64,000 nucleotides of DNA from positions 226,950 through 290,949 of the forward strand of contig JXTC01000382.1 of NCBI GenBank assembly GCA_002914845.1, written 5' to 3'. Source of the DNA: Trema orientale. Its lineage: Eukaryota > Streptophyta > Magnoliopsida > Rosales > Cannabaceae. This document shows, one piece after another, positions 22,627 to 33,818 of the stretch. Made by a program: the position numbers and the translations under genes. The notes beneath the pieces are model-generated. The model saw only the letters and a program-made list of their open reading frames with translations, ran no database searches and had not been told where the DNA came from. How positions within the stretch are numbered: position 1 is the stretch's first letter; each line of letters starts with the position of its first letter.

Positions 22627-25507
22627 ATGGCTAATATTCCAATCACCGTTGATCATCATCACGATGACCTCAAATCCCCACTTCTCCCAGTCAGTGATCA
22701 TCCGATCGAACGGCCAGAAAGTATCCAGCAGCAATCCTTTCTGAGATCGATTCTAACCCCGAACAACGTGTTCATCCTATTGGGGCCGCTGCTGTGCCTG
22801 GTGATATGCCTGTGCGTGAAGCTGGAGGGGCCCACCAGTAGCCGGAACATGCTGGCGGTGATGGCGTGGGTCTTCGAGTGGTGGATGACGGAGGCGGTCC
22901 CCATGCCCATCACCTCCATGGCGCCGCTCTTCCTCTTCCCGCTCTTTGGTATCGCCTCCGCCGATGACGTGGCGCACTCCTACATGGACGATGTCATCGC
23001 CCTCGTCCTCGGGAGCTTCGTACTCGCTCTTGCGGTCGAGCATTACAACATTCACAGAAGATTAGCCCTCAACGTAAGTAATTAACTCGACTTAACTACT
23101 CATCACTTTTAATAATTGATTTCCCCCCCTCATCTAGCTCATTAATTCCAATTAAGATGAGTTAATTTCGGATTATCATTGTTCAGTATTTTATTTATTT
23201 TGTCGACCTATTTACTGCATGATTAGTGTACATATAACACACGTAATTAACAAAGATGTCTCATGTCTACTGTAATTTTCAACTTTGAATAATGAAAGGA
23301 CGTCAAAGTCACCTTTGCTCTCTTTTAATCTACGTTTCAGAAGCTGTTTAACATACGGTCTTTATTGTGGTTATCATTATGATTAAATGCATCCGCCTCG
23401 TGAATCATACACAAAAAAACAAAAGAGTAATGTGAATCATTCAATCGTGCCATGTGGGATTTTGGACCACAACTGCATAAACGTTTATCTTATTATTATT
23501 AATTATTTTATTTTTATTTTTTGTTTGACTTGGAATATATATAGATAACACTGCTGTTCTGTGGAGACCCTGTAAAGCCACCACTGTTACTACTGGGGAT
23601 ATGTGCCACGACAGCATTCGTCAGCATGTGGATGCACAACGTGGCAGCTGCCCTACTCATGATGCCCGTCGCCACGGGCATACTTCAGCGTTTTCCGGTG
23701 GGCCCGGCCCAATCCGATCAGGTGAACAAGTTTTGCCGTGCAGTGGTTCTTGGGGTTATATACGGTGCCGCCGTTGGAGGAATGAGCACCCTCACTGGTA
23801 CAGGTGTCAACCTGATATTGGTGGGGATGTGGAAGAGCTATTTTCCTGAAGAGAATCCCATCAGCTTTAACACGTGGTTCTTCTTCGGCTTCCCTTTGGC
23901 TGTATTGATATTCTTTGCCTTGTGGGGTATACTCTGCTGCTTGTACATCAAGAGGGGTTCGGCCCAGGCCCTTTCTGCTTATTTGGACAAAGCCCATTTA
24001 AAGAGGGAGCTCCAAGTATTGGGTAAGGCTACTTATGTCTCTTACAATATTAGGCATTAGTAACTAACTATTTATGGAAAGAACTACAAGCATGACTCAG
24101 TGTCGATTAATTTTTGTTGACAATTCTGGGAAGATGGAGAGAATGGTGGGTCTCATTAAATTAGTCAATAACTATCGGAAGTAATGCTGACATGTGATGT
24201 GAGTGGTTTTTTTGTCTCAATTAAGATAAATAACGTTGCCCTAAGCTTTTATGTTTAACAAAATCATGCGACACTTGTGCTACTAGTACTTATAACACTA
24301 ATAGAGATTAGGTCTACCCACATGTTAGTTTGTGACGTAATATTATATCTTTAGTACACTTTATTGCTTTTGATCACTACGTGTATCTAAATATATCTTT
24401 AAACTCCATTCAAAATAAAAGTATGTACCCCTAAATATACCAAAAAAGAACTTTAATCACGTTGGAGAAAGTTTGTAACCTTTTTAATAATCCTTTTACA
24501 GGTCCGATGTCTTTTGCTGAGAAGATGGTATTATCTGTATTTTCGGTGCGTTGCTAAGTCATTTGCTTAATGGTATTATAATGAATATTTGACTATGCGG
24601 ACTGTATATATATAGTTTACATAAATTAATAAAAGCAGAGTTTAAAGTGCAGATGCTAGTAGTTTTGTGGATGACAAGAAGCCTAACAGATGACATTCCC
24701 GGTTGGGGAGCTCTCTTTAAAGGGCGCGCTGGTGATGGAACTGTCAGCGTGAGTAATTTCTCTTTTAGAAAAAAATTCAAAAAAAAAAACCAGAAAACAA
24801 AATTCAGAAAGACAAATAACACTAAAAGCACTCCTGTTCTTTTATTATATGTAGGTAATGATGGCCACATTGTTATTCATAATCCCAAACAAGAAGCAAC
24901 CGGGAGAGAAGTTAATGGACTGGAACAAATGCAAGAAGCTTCCATGGAACATCATACTTTTATTAGGAGCCGGTTTCGCCATCGCCGACGGCGTCAGGAC
25001 TAGCGGCCTTGCCGACATTTTATCGAAAGCCTTGGACTTCTTGGAGGAAACACCTTACTTGGCCATTGCCCCGGCTGTGTGCCTCATAAGTAGCATCATC
25101 ACCGAGTTCACGTCCAATAATGCCACTACCACACTTGTAGTTCCTCTCCTCATTCAGATAGCCAAATCCATGCATGTTCACCCTCTTCTTCTCATGGTTC
25201 CTGGAGCCATTGGGGCCCAGTTCTCCTTCTTGCTTCCCACCGGAACGCCTTCCAATATCGTCGGCTTTGCGACCGGCCACATCGAAATGTCAGACATGAT
25301 CAAGACAGGCTTGCCGCTTAAGATTGTTGGCATTGCTGTCCTGTCTCTTTTGATGCCCTCGCTTGGTAAGTTACTATTTTTTTATGTAGACGAGTGAAAA
25401 GAGAATTATATTGTTGTATGTTTGTACGTGATTAGTGAATTTTGGCTTGTGCAGGAGCTTATGTATTTGGAACGGACAAACAAATTCAACTGCTTTGGAA
25501 GTCTTAA
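22627..25507 (+). CDS. TDT: Tonoplast dicarboxylate (malate) transporter, SLC13/DASS family
   Basis: Six exons join to 1629 nt (542 codons plus stop): 22627-23073, 23545-24022, 24502-24545, 24653-24748, 24855-25365 and 25455-25507, all with GT-AG borders and consistent phase. The hydrophobic product has a short hydrophilic N-terminus and many membrane helices. The paired DASS substrate-site motifs are present: [11 protein letters not shown] (about 180-190) with TLTGTGVN (231-238), and TSNNATTT (441-448) with LPTGTPSN (482-489). Length and motifs fit the Arabidopsis tonoplast dicarboxylate transporter, which moves malate into the vacuole and influences cytosolic pH and malate storage. In plants the family is not clearly sodium-coupled. 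The ATG has AAAA context (GAAAAAAAATGG). Exon 3 is only 44 nt, so automatic gene calls may miss it. Substrate specificity is inferred from family. Confidence 0.93.
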
Positions 25508-26035
25508 AAAACAGAGCAACCCTGTGTTTGTAATAGTTATTAGCGCGTTCAAGGAGAACGCTATTTTTTTGAGTTTTTTTCATTATTATTATTTTTTATT
25601 TTGGTAATATATAGTAGTCAATATTTATATGTATAGTCCACTTAAAACAAAGTATTCAAGGAAATGAAAGAAAAACAAAAATTTTACTCTACTTTCTTCA
25701 ACATTTTTCTGTATGTAATTTAGTGGTTACAAACTTCATTGTGTAGGAACATGATTCGACTTTCCATTATAGAATATGTATAACCAAATATAGAAAGGAG
25801 AAAAAATAGAAAGAAAACGAAAACCCATCATGGAGAACATGAAACGGTCATTATTAGTTCACTTCTAAATCGGTTTACCTGAGCTTTGCTTGAAAGGACA
25901 TAGGCTGGTGTACCAAATCAGTCCAAACTAATCACATTGATTGAATATCCATTACACTCCACTCCAAAAAATTCCAATTTATGGAAAATATAACATGCCA
26001 AGAAAATTAAACTAGTATTGCAATTAACATTAATT
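25508..26035. other. 3' flank of the transporter gene
   Basis: AT-rich; probably contains the transporter 3' UTR in its first few hundred bases. Nothing else recognised. Confidence 0.4.
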
Positions 26036-27365
26036 TATTGTCCAGTGCCCGGTGTTGTAAATGGAGCAAGGGAAGTTTGTCAACATCTGACCACAATGAC
26101 TAACCTCCCCGTACCGAAGTGGCGTGACCCTTTTTCAAGTCGTCACAGTCTAGTCTCAACTTCCATAGAAACTTCAAAGACAAACCTTTGATTTTCCAAC
26201 CGGTTGACTCACCAACTTCAGTAATCAAGTTAACAATGTCTGCTATCTCGATACAGAGATACTGGAGACTACTAAGCATCCTGGGGTGAAACCAGTTTGG
26301 CATATTTTGGAAATAGTAGTTCACAGCTCATTCATGATTGGTGGAAGGTTGAGGCTGTTCATCATTTCCAAAACGTGTTTTTTCCTTTCATTCATCCGAC
26401 TCAATGGCTAGAAAGTTGAGGTTTTTGAGGCCAGAAAAGATACCATTGTCTAACTCATGTTGAGAAGTCTCGGCCGTGTCATCGATAGTGGTCATTATAA
26501 CGATGCTTAATGCTCTTGGTTGGATTAGATTTTTTAGCTCACCAAGCCTGCAACTCTTTGGTTATGCCTTGCCCATAATCACTCTAAATCCCGAGAGTTC
26601 TTGGAGACAAGAAATGTCTAAATATTGGAGGGGACAACTCACCAGGTTCAAGACTACTACCCTCTTCAAGCCATTGATTGATCGTGTATTTTCTTTAACC
26701 AGGTGCATTCACTTGGCACCAGCATCTGAAGATTGACGAGTTTAAAAACTGTAGATGGAAGTTCCTTCACAGCTTTGACTTCACTTAGGTTTAAATATGA
26801 AAGGCGTTTAAGGCCAGCAATGCAATCCAAGAGATTCTAAGCGTGTTTGTCATCCAGATCAGTAATGCTACCACCAGAGAAATCCAACACCCTGAGGGAC
26901 AATAGCATTATAGCAAGCCTGAGTTCTTGTCCAAGTCTTTGATCGATCGATTTCTGTTCAAAAACACTAGTGCCCGCAGTTTCGACCTGTCTCTGAGTGA
27001 CTTCTCGTCCATTTCATCACTGAAGCCCAACCAGTAAGAATCTTTTCTCCATGTACGTGCACCTTTGCTTATTGAAGCTGCAGAGAGCCTTGTCTTCCGC
27101 AATCCTGATGATCAGCTTGCTAAACGCTAACCATGTCTTGTACCTTGAAGGAGATGACTCTCCTGTCGTAGTGTTATTTTTGCTCTACTTCAATTAGGCC
27201 TCTACTGATGAGTTGCTCAAGGCATTTGTTATCCCAACTCCATAACACCAGTTTCCTGTAATGATGATGATCCTTGGACTATGCCAATGGTTTAGCGGTT
27301 CAGCTTGTATCATACATAATCTTCAGGGTAGATGGAGAGACACAAGCACTGCTTCAGGTGACTTC
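26036..27365 (-). pseudogene. 5'-truncated NLR (ZAR1-like) pseudogene
   Basis: Minus-strand homology to the C-terminal half of the neighbouring NLR at 29402-31960. It starts abruptly at HLKQCLCLSIYPED in the ARC2 region (near 27362), and so lacks the coiled coil, P-loop and kinase-2. It continues through a winged-helix region full of stops, a block like WLGFSDEMDEKSL..KLRALVFLNRN (26908-27102) and an LRR tail (MPNWFHPRMLSSLQYLCIE, 26100-26324), ending at the same point as the intact gene. Multiple stops and frameshifts. It is a decayed paralogue in the same orientation, most simply a partial tandem duplicate. Confidence 0.88.
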
Positions 27366-28059
27366 ACTTAGAGTTTTTAAGCCTCGTTTCTTTTTTCTCT
27401 GGTCCCGACCCGTAAGATCTCTCACGAAAGTTTCAAAAATTTAATTCCATTTTCTTGTCTTTTCTCGTGATAAAGTCTATGATTCATTTAGCAAAAATAA
27501 AGAAATCATGAGATTCAAAGCAAGGGAGCAATTGATTCACAACAGTCCAAAAATTTCATAACGTAGCAAGCCATTGGAAACAAATATAGCAATTTGCAAT
27601 ATCTAAAGGATTTTCTTTTTCTAGAATGAGCAGTACTACCACATGAGGTGTAATTCTGCTATTAATAAACTGATTTATTTTTTCCACTATACACAATTAA
27701 ATGGCCTTCTTGTATTTCTTGTATATATACCAATGTTCTTGCATCATTTGCTTTCTTGCCATAATTTTATTCCAAAAATCTTTAGGATAAGGAGCAAATG
27801 GCAAGGCTTGTCTTTACAGAACCCAACCTCACAATACAAATCTTCACCAGTGTGGCTAGCTTGTCTCTATAAACTTAAAATCTTTCGACTTCCTTCTCTG
27901 GAAATCGCAGGTATTGCCCTTGATTAAGTCTTGATATAGCCCCTCACATAATTCTTACACATAATATATCAGCAGAAGAAAGATGGCAAAAAGGTTACTG
28001 ACCCTCAATACATGCAATCGCTCAACAATGATGGGATACCTGTTTCATGGCTCCTCGGT
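27366..28059. other. Intergenic DNA, nothing recognised
   Basis: No gene or repeat boundary identified. The NLR homology stops at about 27365 without a visible transposon end. Confidence 0.4.
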
Positions 28060-28470
28060 ATCATGACTAGGATATATTTAGCATGATTATGGGAGCAATA
28101 ACATCAAATTTGGAGTAGTTTGGAGAACAACAATGACTTCCCAAACAGAAACAAAGGAATTTTTGAATGACTGTGTGGCTTGCTTAAAGAAACATACTCA
28201 TTCATTGAAAAATATATTCAACTATACAAAGCCATATGTTACACACTAGCTGCCATCAACAAACGAGTTTCAGACACCGAAAAAGTCCATATACTGGTAG
28301 AAGGCCTTAGTTCTAAATACCAAAATTTTTATATGGTAACGCTTTCAAAGCCACCACATTCTTTGCTTAATCTATCAATTAAATTGGGCATGGATATAGG
28401 TGATGAACTCCCACCTCCTCCATCTATCTATCACTTCAATGCTTCAAAACTAGAACTCTGTTGAAAAAAC
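28060..28470 (+). pseudogene. Ty1/copia gag remnant
   Basis: The frame at 28180-28464 reads as part of a copia-type gag (UBN2) domain: SFIEKYIQLYKAICYTLAAI, then KVHILVEGLSSKYQNF and LSKPPHSLLNLSIKL, equivalent to the conserved LLEGL..Y..F block. Upstream homology (VWSSLE-like) extends to about 28060 in a shifted frame. No LTR or pol is adjacent, so this is a short fossil. Confidence 0.7.
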
Positions 28471-29401
28471 AGAGACAAGTTAGGTGATCGCTTGATTTTA
28501 GCCCCTGGTTTGGTTCTTGGGATGGAAGGACCAACTGAAAAAACTGGCAAATTCGAAAGCTTCATTACAAGTTTAGAACAGAGCATCAGTGTACGGTCTA
28601 GCATGCAACAATATATATGGTTTATACTTATTAGGTCAGCATGCACTTTTATGTTAGTATATTCAATTGTTCACTTCGTTTTTGGTGGTAATTTTCTGTT
28701 TATAATCTAATTGTGTGATTGCAATATCCAATCGTTCGAAACATATTCAATTAGATATTCTATTTTGCATTACATATTTTTGACAAAATTGTAGAGTACT
28801 TTAGGTCGAACTTATTCATGATATTTCATCAGAGACTAACAAAATTAAATTAAAGTTGTTTGGGAGAGACCGTGTGCGGTACACAGTTTGTGGATATGAG
28901 AATGATCTAAGACGTTTTGGTCCCCTAAAAGGCGGTCCAGTTCACTTGTTTTAACTGCAATCATAGATAATGAATCTTTGCTGTTCATACCTTACGAGAA
29001 ATACCATATAACCTTAATCTTACTTTGAGGGGTCAGAGGTCTAAGATAATTCCATTTTCACTATGGTATACTACCAAATCCTACACGGAATTTTTCTGAA
29101 AGGAAAAAAGAAAAAGAAGTGGAAAACGTAGGACAATTTTCCTCAATTAAGAGCTACTGGTTGTAGTCAAACTACATCCCAACGTTGTGCCTAATATTTT
29201 CATATCATTAATCATCACAGACATACTACACATGTATGGCTACGCAATGCATGCATCACACAGCTATATTGCAGTCCAACCATAAAGTATATACACAAAA
29301 GTAAGTAGACACACAGGTTTCATACCATATCATACCATAATCAGAAAAAACAAGAAGAGCAAATTCAATCTCTTTCAACACACATTAATAAGTCCTTCCT
29401 C
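28471..29401. other. Intergenic DNA; 3' flank of the NLR gene
   Basis: No gene recognised. The part next to 29401 should contain the 3' UTR of the minus-strand NLR. Confidence 0.4.
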
Positions 29402-31960
29402 TTAATCTTGTTTCCTTGTCCAATGCCCAGCCTCGTTAACGGAGCAGGGGAACCTTTTCAATTTCAACTCAGAACACTTACTAACCTCTAAGGACTGCAG
29501 TCGCATGACCTTTTCCAACTCCTCCCACTCTACTTCCAAATTGCATAGAGACTTCAAACACAAACCTTTGACATACCACTTGTATTCGGGCGTGTCGGTC
29601 TCCCGTCGAGGAATCAGACTTTCAATGTCTGCATCCTCGATACAAAGATATTGGAGATTACGAAGTGTTTTAGGATCAAACCAACTTGGCATAGTTTCAA
29701 AGCAGTACTTTTTAAGATACAGCTCTCGCAGGCTTGGAGGAGGGATGAGGCTACGCTCCACCGTTTCCAACACACGTTTTTGCTTGCATCTATCAGTATT
29801 AACAGCTAGAACCTCAAGTTTTGCCATGGCAGATAGGATGTTAAATTCTTTCTCTGAGATTTTAGCGTCAGGAACAGTTGTACTTATAACGATGCCCAGC
29901 ACTCTAAGTCGAGTCAGACTTCTTAGCTCTCCAAGCCCGTGACCATTGCTTTTTGTTGAACCTATAACAACTCTGAATCCCGAGAGTTCCTGAAGATGGG
30001 AAAGGCTACCTAAACCTCCAGGGAAATACTCAAGGCGACAACTTGCCATGTCCAACACAATGAGATTCTTCAAATTTATGATTGATGGGTGTATCTTGTT
30101 TAAATTGTAACATTCTCTGAGGACCAGAAACTGAAGATTGAAGAGTTTACAGATTGTAGACGGTAGTTCTAGAAGACCTTCGGCTTTACTCAGGTTCAAA
30201 CAAGCTAGACGTTTGAGGGAACCAATCCAATCCAAGAGATTTTTGACTCGTTGCTCGTCGAGATTTCCAGTACCAGAGAAATCCAACACCCTGAGGGAGA
30301 GTAGGGAGACTGAGTTTCTGTCAAAGTCTGGACACCTCGGCGTGAGTACAAACAGTGCCCTCAGCTTTAAATTGTTTGAGAGCCACTCTTTATCCGTTTC
30401 ATCAATGAGACCTGACCAATAACACGTGCCATTTTCTTTAAAGCGACAAAAACCTTCTTCTTCAGCGATCTTCATTATCAATTCCCGAATCAGATCATGT
30501 ACCTTGCATTTATAGACTCTCCCATCATAGTGCCGGTGCTCGGCAATTTCAACCAGGGATCGATTGATCAGTTCCAAAAGATATTGGTAACCCGATTCGA
30601 TTGCTGTTTTTGCGCTCTTTTCCTTGATAAGGCCCTCTGCAATCCACCACCGGATTAGCTGTTCAGCCCAAATCTCAGAGTCTTCAGGATAAATTGACAA
30701 GCACAATAGGCATTGCTTTAGATGAGCAGGGAGGTCATTATAGCTCAATCTCAGATTAGCCATAACCTCATCCTCTGTTGTTTGCGATTGATCAAGAAAC
30801 GAATTCGATACCTCTTCCCACGCAGCAAGGTTTTTGCTCTTTGATTGCAATAACCCTCCGATTACCTTGATTGCCAGAGGAAGCCCCCCACATTTCTTCA
30901 CAATCTTTCTGCCTACATTATCAAAATCGGAATCTGGGCATTTTCCTTCGCTCCACAAAAATGCGAATTTGGAGAATAAAGACCAGCTATTATCTTCATC
31001 TAGTGGCTTGGGCTTATGAATTCTTTTGTCTTCCACTCCCATGTTAGCTGGGAGAGTTTGATTTCTTGTAGTAATAATGACGCAGCTGCTGACGGTCGTA
31101 CTTAAAAAGGAACCCAAGTCGGACAACCAGGCAACATTGTTTATTCCCCAAACATCATCCATGACAATTAGGCAGGAATTTCCTCTAAGTGTTTCCTGAA
31201 GTGCACTCATCAAACCACTCGTATCATTCTGAAAATTATTGTTAATTCCTCCTAGCCTTTCCAATAAGGACCTTAAGATCTTTTCTTCGTTGAATTTCTG
31301 CGAAACTGTAATCCAAACTACCTTCTTAAAGCGAGAGAAAACATCCGGGTCATGATAGATCTTCTGGGCAATGGTGGTTTTGCCTAATCCCCCCATTCCC
31401 ACAATTGCAATGCGGTGAAGCGCCCTTTCGGGGTCAAGAATCCACCCTTTGATTGTCTCAAGGTCTTTTTCCAGTCCAACTACTTCAGGGTCGTAATCTT
31501 GAGACATAATTTTCCTACCCTGGGATGAAGAATCTTCATCATCTTTAAACTGAGACGCCATCGGTTTTAAACCGAGACTGGTTAGCGTGTCCAGTTTTTC
31601 TTTCATTTGGGCGTTAATCTCTCTCAATCTCTTGCCTGTCTGATTCAAGAAGAAGGGATCGTATCGAAGAAAGCAACCAGAGCAAGTAGCGTTTTTCACG
31701 TACTCATCTCTGATTAGGCAATCTATGAGTACGTCGTCGGCTTCGTAAATGACCTCCCTGAGATGAGTCAAAGCTTTTCTGAGAGTTTCATTCTTGTTTT
31801 CAACACTTCCTTTGTCCACGAGTAATGCCCTGGTGAGTTCTAGCTTGTCCTTCATAATTCGAAACTGACTCCTGAAGCCTCGTGCATATTCAACTTCATC
31901 TTCTACGACTTTAGATATTGCCTGAGTTATGGTCTGAATCGCTACTGCTGCCAACTCCAT
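29402..31960 (-). CDS. CC-NBS-LRR immune receptor, ZAR1-like (RPP13-like protein 4 type)
   Basis: Uninterrupted single-exon frame of 852 residues from ATG at 31960. Order: N-terminal coiled coil (about 1-135) with an EDVID-like motif EADDVLID (73-80); NB-ARC with P-loop GMGGLGKTT (188-196), kinase-2 LIVMDDVW (264-271), TTRN (about 297-300), CGGLPLAI (357-364) and an MHD-equivalent VHD (487-489) in YKCKVHDLI; then leucine-rich repeats from about 525 to 830. Spacing and motif wording fit the Arabidopsis ZAR1 branch (the same 852 length, single exon). That protein senses effector-modified receptor-like kinases and assembles a membrane-inserting resistosome. MELAAVAIQ at the N-terminus is MADA-like. 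The ZAR1 assignment is by recognition, and effector specificity cannot be inferred. A truncated paralogue lies 2 kb downstream. Confidence 0.93.
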   Translation of the reverse strand: MELAAVAIQTITQAISKVVEDEVEYARGFRSQFRIMKDKLELTRALLVDKGSVENKNETLRKALTHLREVIYEADDVLIDCLIRDEYVKNATCSGCFLRYDPFFLNQTGKRLREINAQMKEKLDTLTSLGLKPMASQFKDDEDSSSQGRKIMSQDYDPEVVGLEKDLETIKGWILDPERALHRIAIVGMGGLGKTTIAQKIYHDPDVFSRFKKVVWITVSQKFNEEKILRSLLERLGGINNNFQNDTSGLMSALQETLRGNSCLIVMDDVWGINNVAWLSDLGSFLSTTVSSCVIITTRNQTLPANMGVEDKRIHKPKPLDEDNSWSLFSKFAFLWSEGKCPDSDFDNVGRKIVKKCGGLPLAIKVIGGLLQSKSKNLAAWEEVSNSFLDQSQTTEDEVMANLRLSYNDLPAHLKQCLLCLSIYPEDSEIWAEQLIRWWIAEGLIKEKSAKTAIESGYQYLLELINRSLVEIAEHRHYDGRVYKCKVHDLIRELIMKIAEEEGFCRFKENGTCYWSGLIDETDKEWLSNNLKLRALFVLTPRCPDFDRNSVSLLSLRVLDFSGTGNLDEQRVKNLLDWIGSLKRLACLNLSKAEGLLELPSTICKLFNLQFLVLRECYNLNKIHPSIINLKNLIVLDMASCRLEYFPGGLGSLSHLQELSGFRVVIGSTKSNGHGLGELRSLTRLRVLGIVISTTVPDAKISEKEFNILSAMAKLEVLAVNTDRCKQKRVLETVERSLIPPPSLRELYLKKYCFETMPSWFDPKTLRNLQYLCIEDADIESLIPRRETDTPEYKWYVKGLCLKSLCNLEVEWEELEKVMRLQSLEVSKCSELKLKRFPCSVNEAGHWTRKQD

Positions 31961-32210
31961 CGCTCCCTGTCAAATTTCTAATTAATCCGCTTGGTTTGTT
32001 ATGGAAAATTACGAGAAAATATTATTAAACGAGAGTAATAACAGAGATACCAGAAAATTACTATAGTGATGTCTTAATAGTGCCGTCCATTCTAAAATAA
32101 AAAATGATTGAAATGCACGGCACATCATTTGGTGTGAGTATTTGGTGTAAGATTTTAGTATCCCTATTATTACTAATTAATTAATTATCTTTAAGCGTAT
32201 ATATATATAT

Positions 32211-32455
32211 GGGCACCAATCCAGTAGGTAGTATTTTTTCTTTTTATCTATGCGTAGGTATCAATTTGGCCAATGAAAATTTAGCATGCACATTTTTTTT
32301 ATTGTAAAAAATAAGAGAGGGAAAGAGCATTAATGATGCACATCTTTTTATACACTTCATTATAACCGTTGGATCACCATTAGATGATGATCCAACGGCT
32401 AAAAAAAAAATACCTACTCATAGTTAAAAAAAAAAAAACCTATTAGATTGGCAAC
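32211..32455 (+). mobile_element. TA-targeted MITE family, subtype 1 copy F
   Basis: Begins GGGCACCAATCCAGTAGG after (AT)n and ends ATTAGATTGGCAACC before TATATATA. Core GATCACCATTAGATGATGATCC as in 4867-5112. It lies about 250 bp upstream of the NLR start codon. Confidence 0.82.
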
Positions 32456-32463
32456 CTATATAT

Positions 32464-32670
32464 AGGTTGCCAAACCAATAGTTTTTTTTTTTAACCTATG
32501 CATAAGTATCAATTCGGCCAATAAAATTTTTTTTTTGCACATTTTTTTATATTAAAAAGTAAGAGAGAGAAATAGTATTAATAATACACGTCTTTTTATG
32601 CACATTATTATAGCCATTGGATCACGATTAGATGATGATCTAATGGCTAAAAAAAATACCTATATATATA
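32464..32670 (+). mobile_element. TA-targeted MITE family, subtype 1 copy G (3'-truncated)
   Basis: Begins AGGTTGCCAAACCAATAG only a few bases after copy F and continues with the same core, but stops at AAATACCTATATATATA without the terminal CTACTGGATTGG block. Two copies are thus arranged head to tail. Confidence 0.75.
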
Positions 32671-33175
32671 GGGGACTTTTTAGTGGGTATTTTAATTTTA
32701 ACGGGAGGGGTACTTTAACAAGTTTAAAATAACTTGTAATAGCAAGTGAAATTCACTTTCTTTACGTTCCACTCCAATTTTATAGGAAATCTTTTTGTTC
32801 CAATTCTCATTGGTGTAGCAATGAGTTAGTTGAATGAATTTTTCTTTTTTTTTTAAAAAAAAAATTGAGTCAAATTAGAGTAATTAAATTGAGATATTTA
32901 TTAGTACTAATATTTTTTTTTCTACATTAAAATTAAAGAAACTTAAATATAAGGAAAGGTTATTTGTAAAAAAAAAAAAACCCTGAAATATAGTTTTTCT
33001 ACAAATTTAACTATATCTTTTGACAAACCTTTACTTTTTATATATAAATTGACTAATAAATTTCTTATTAAATATGAAATTTGAATTGAAGATATTTTAT
33101 TTCCGTTGACTAATACAAAAATTTATTGAAAATAACGTAAAATAATTAGTATAAATGATCAAATTTATACACGAA
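32671..33175. other. Intergenic DNA, nothing recognised
   Basis: AT-rich with homopolymer runs; no gene seen. Distal upstream region of the NLR gene. Confidence 0.4.
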
Positions 33176-33818
33176 GGCCACGTTTGGAATGTAGAATAAG
33201 GATGAAATTAGATTAGATTAAATTAATCTCATATTTGGTACATGTATATGAGAGAGATTAGATTAGATTAAATTAATCCACTTTAAAAATAATACTCTTA
33301 GAAAGAGATAATTTTATCCTCTTGAGAATCTGGGATTGGGAGAAATTAAGAATTTGAATAAAAACAATCGAACATTTTTTAAGTAGTAAAAATGGTACTT
33401 TCGAAATTAATTTTTAAAAATGGTATTTTTTATAAGTATATTTTTGCAAATAATTTTATGAAAAATGATATTTTTTCAAAATAAGTTTTAAAAATCGTAT
33501 GTTTCAAAATATTTTTTTTAAAAGTGGTATTTTGTAAATAAGTTTTTAAAAAATGATATTTTTACAAAATTAAATTTTAAAAATGGTATTTTACTAAATT
33601 AATTTTTAAAAGTTATACTTTTCTAAATAATTAAATCTCAAAATTTGATATTTTTGTTAAAACTACGAAATACACATGTTAATTCTATCCTTACAAAAAA
33701 TAGCACACGAAACATGAGATAAAATTAGATTATAATTTTATTTTATCCTATCAAATCTAATCTTTTAAAATAGTCCAACGTTATCATATTTTATTCTATC
33801 TTGCGTAACAAATGAAAC
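33176..33818. mobile_element. Putative non-autonomous element with internal degenerate repeats
   Basis: Edges GGCCACGTTTGGAATGTAGA and TATCTTGCGTAACAAATGAAACC are weakly inverted, flanked inside by mirrored GATTAGATT/AATCTAATC blocks. The interior (33378-33640) is a run of roughly 40-bp degenerate units built on TTTTAAAAATGGTATTTT. Confidence 0.45.

Noticed and set aside
22698-25280. Minus-strand open frames across the transporter gene
   Set aside because: They mirror GC-rich coding exons; the plus-strand exons have matching splice sites and DASS motifs.
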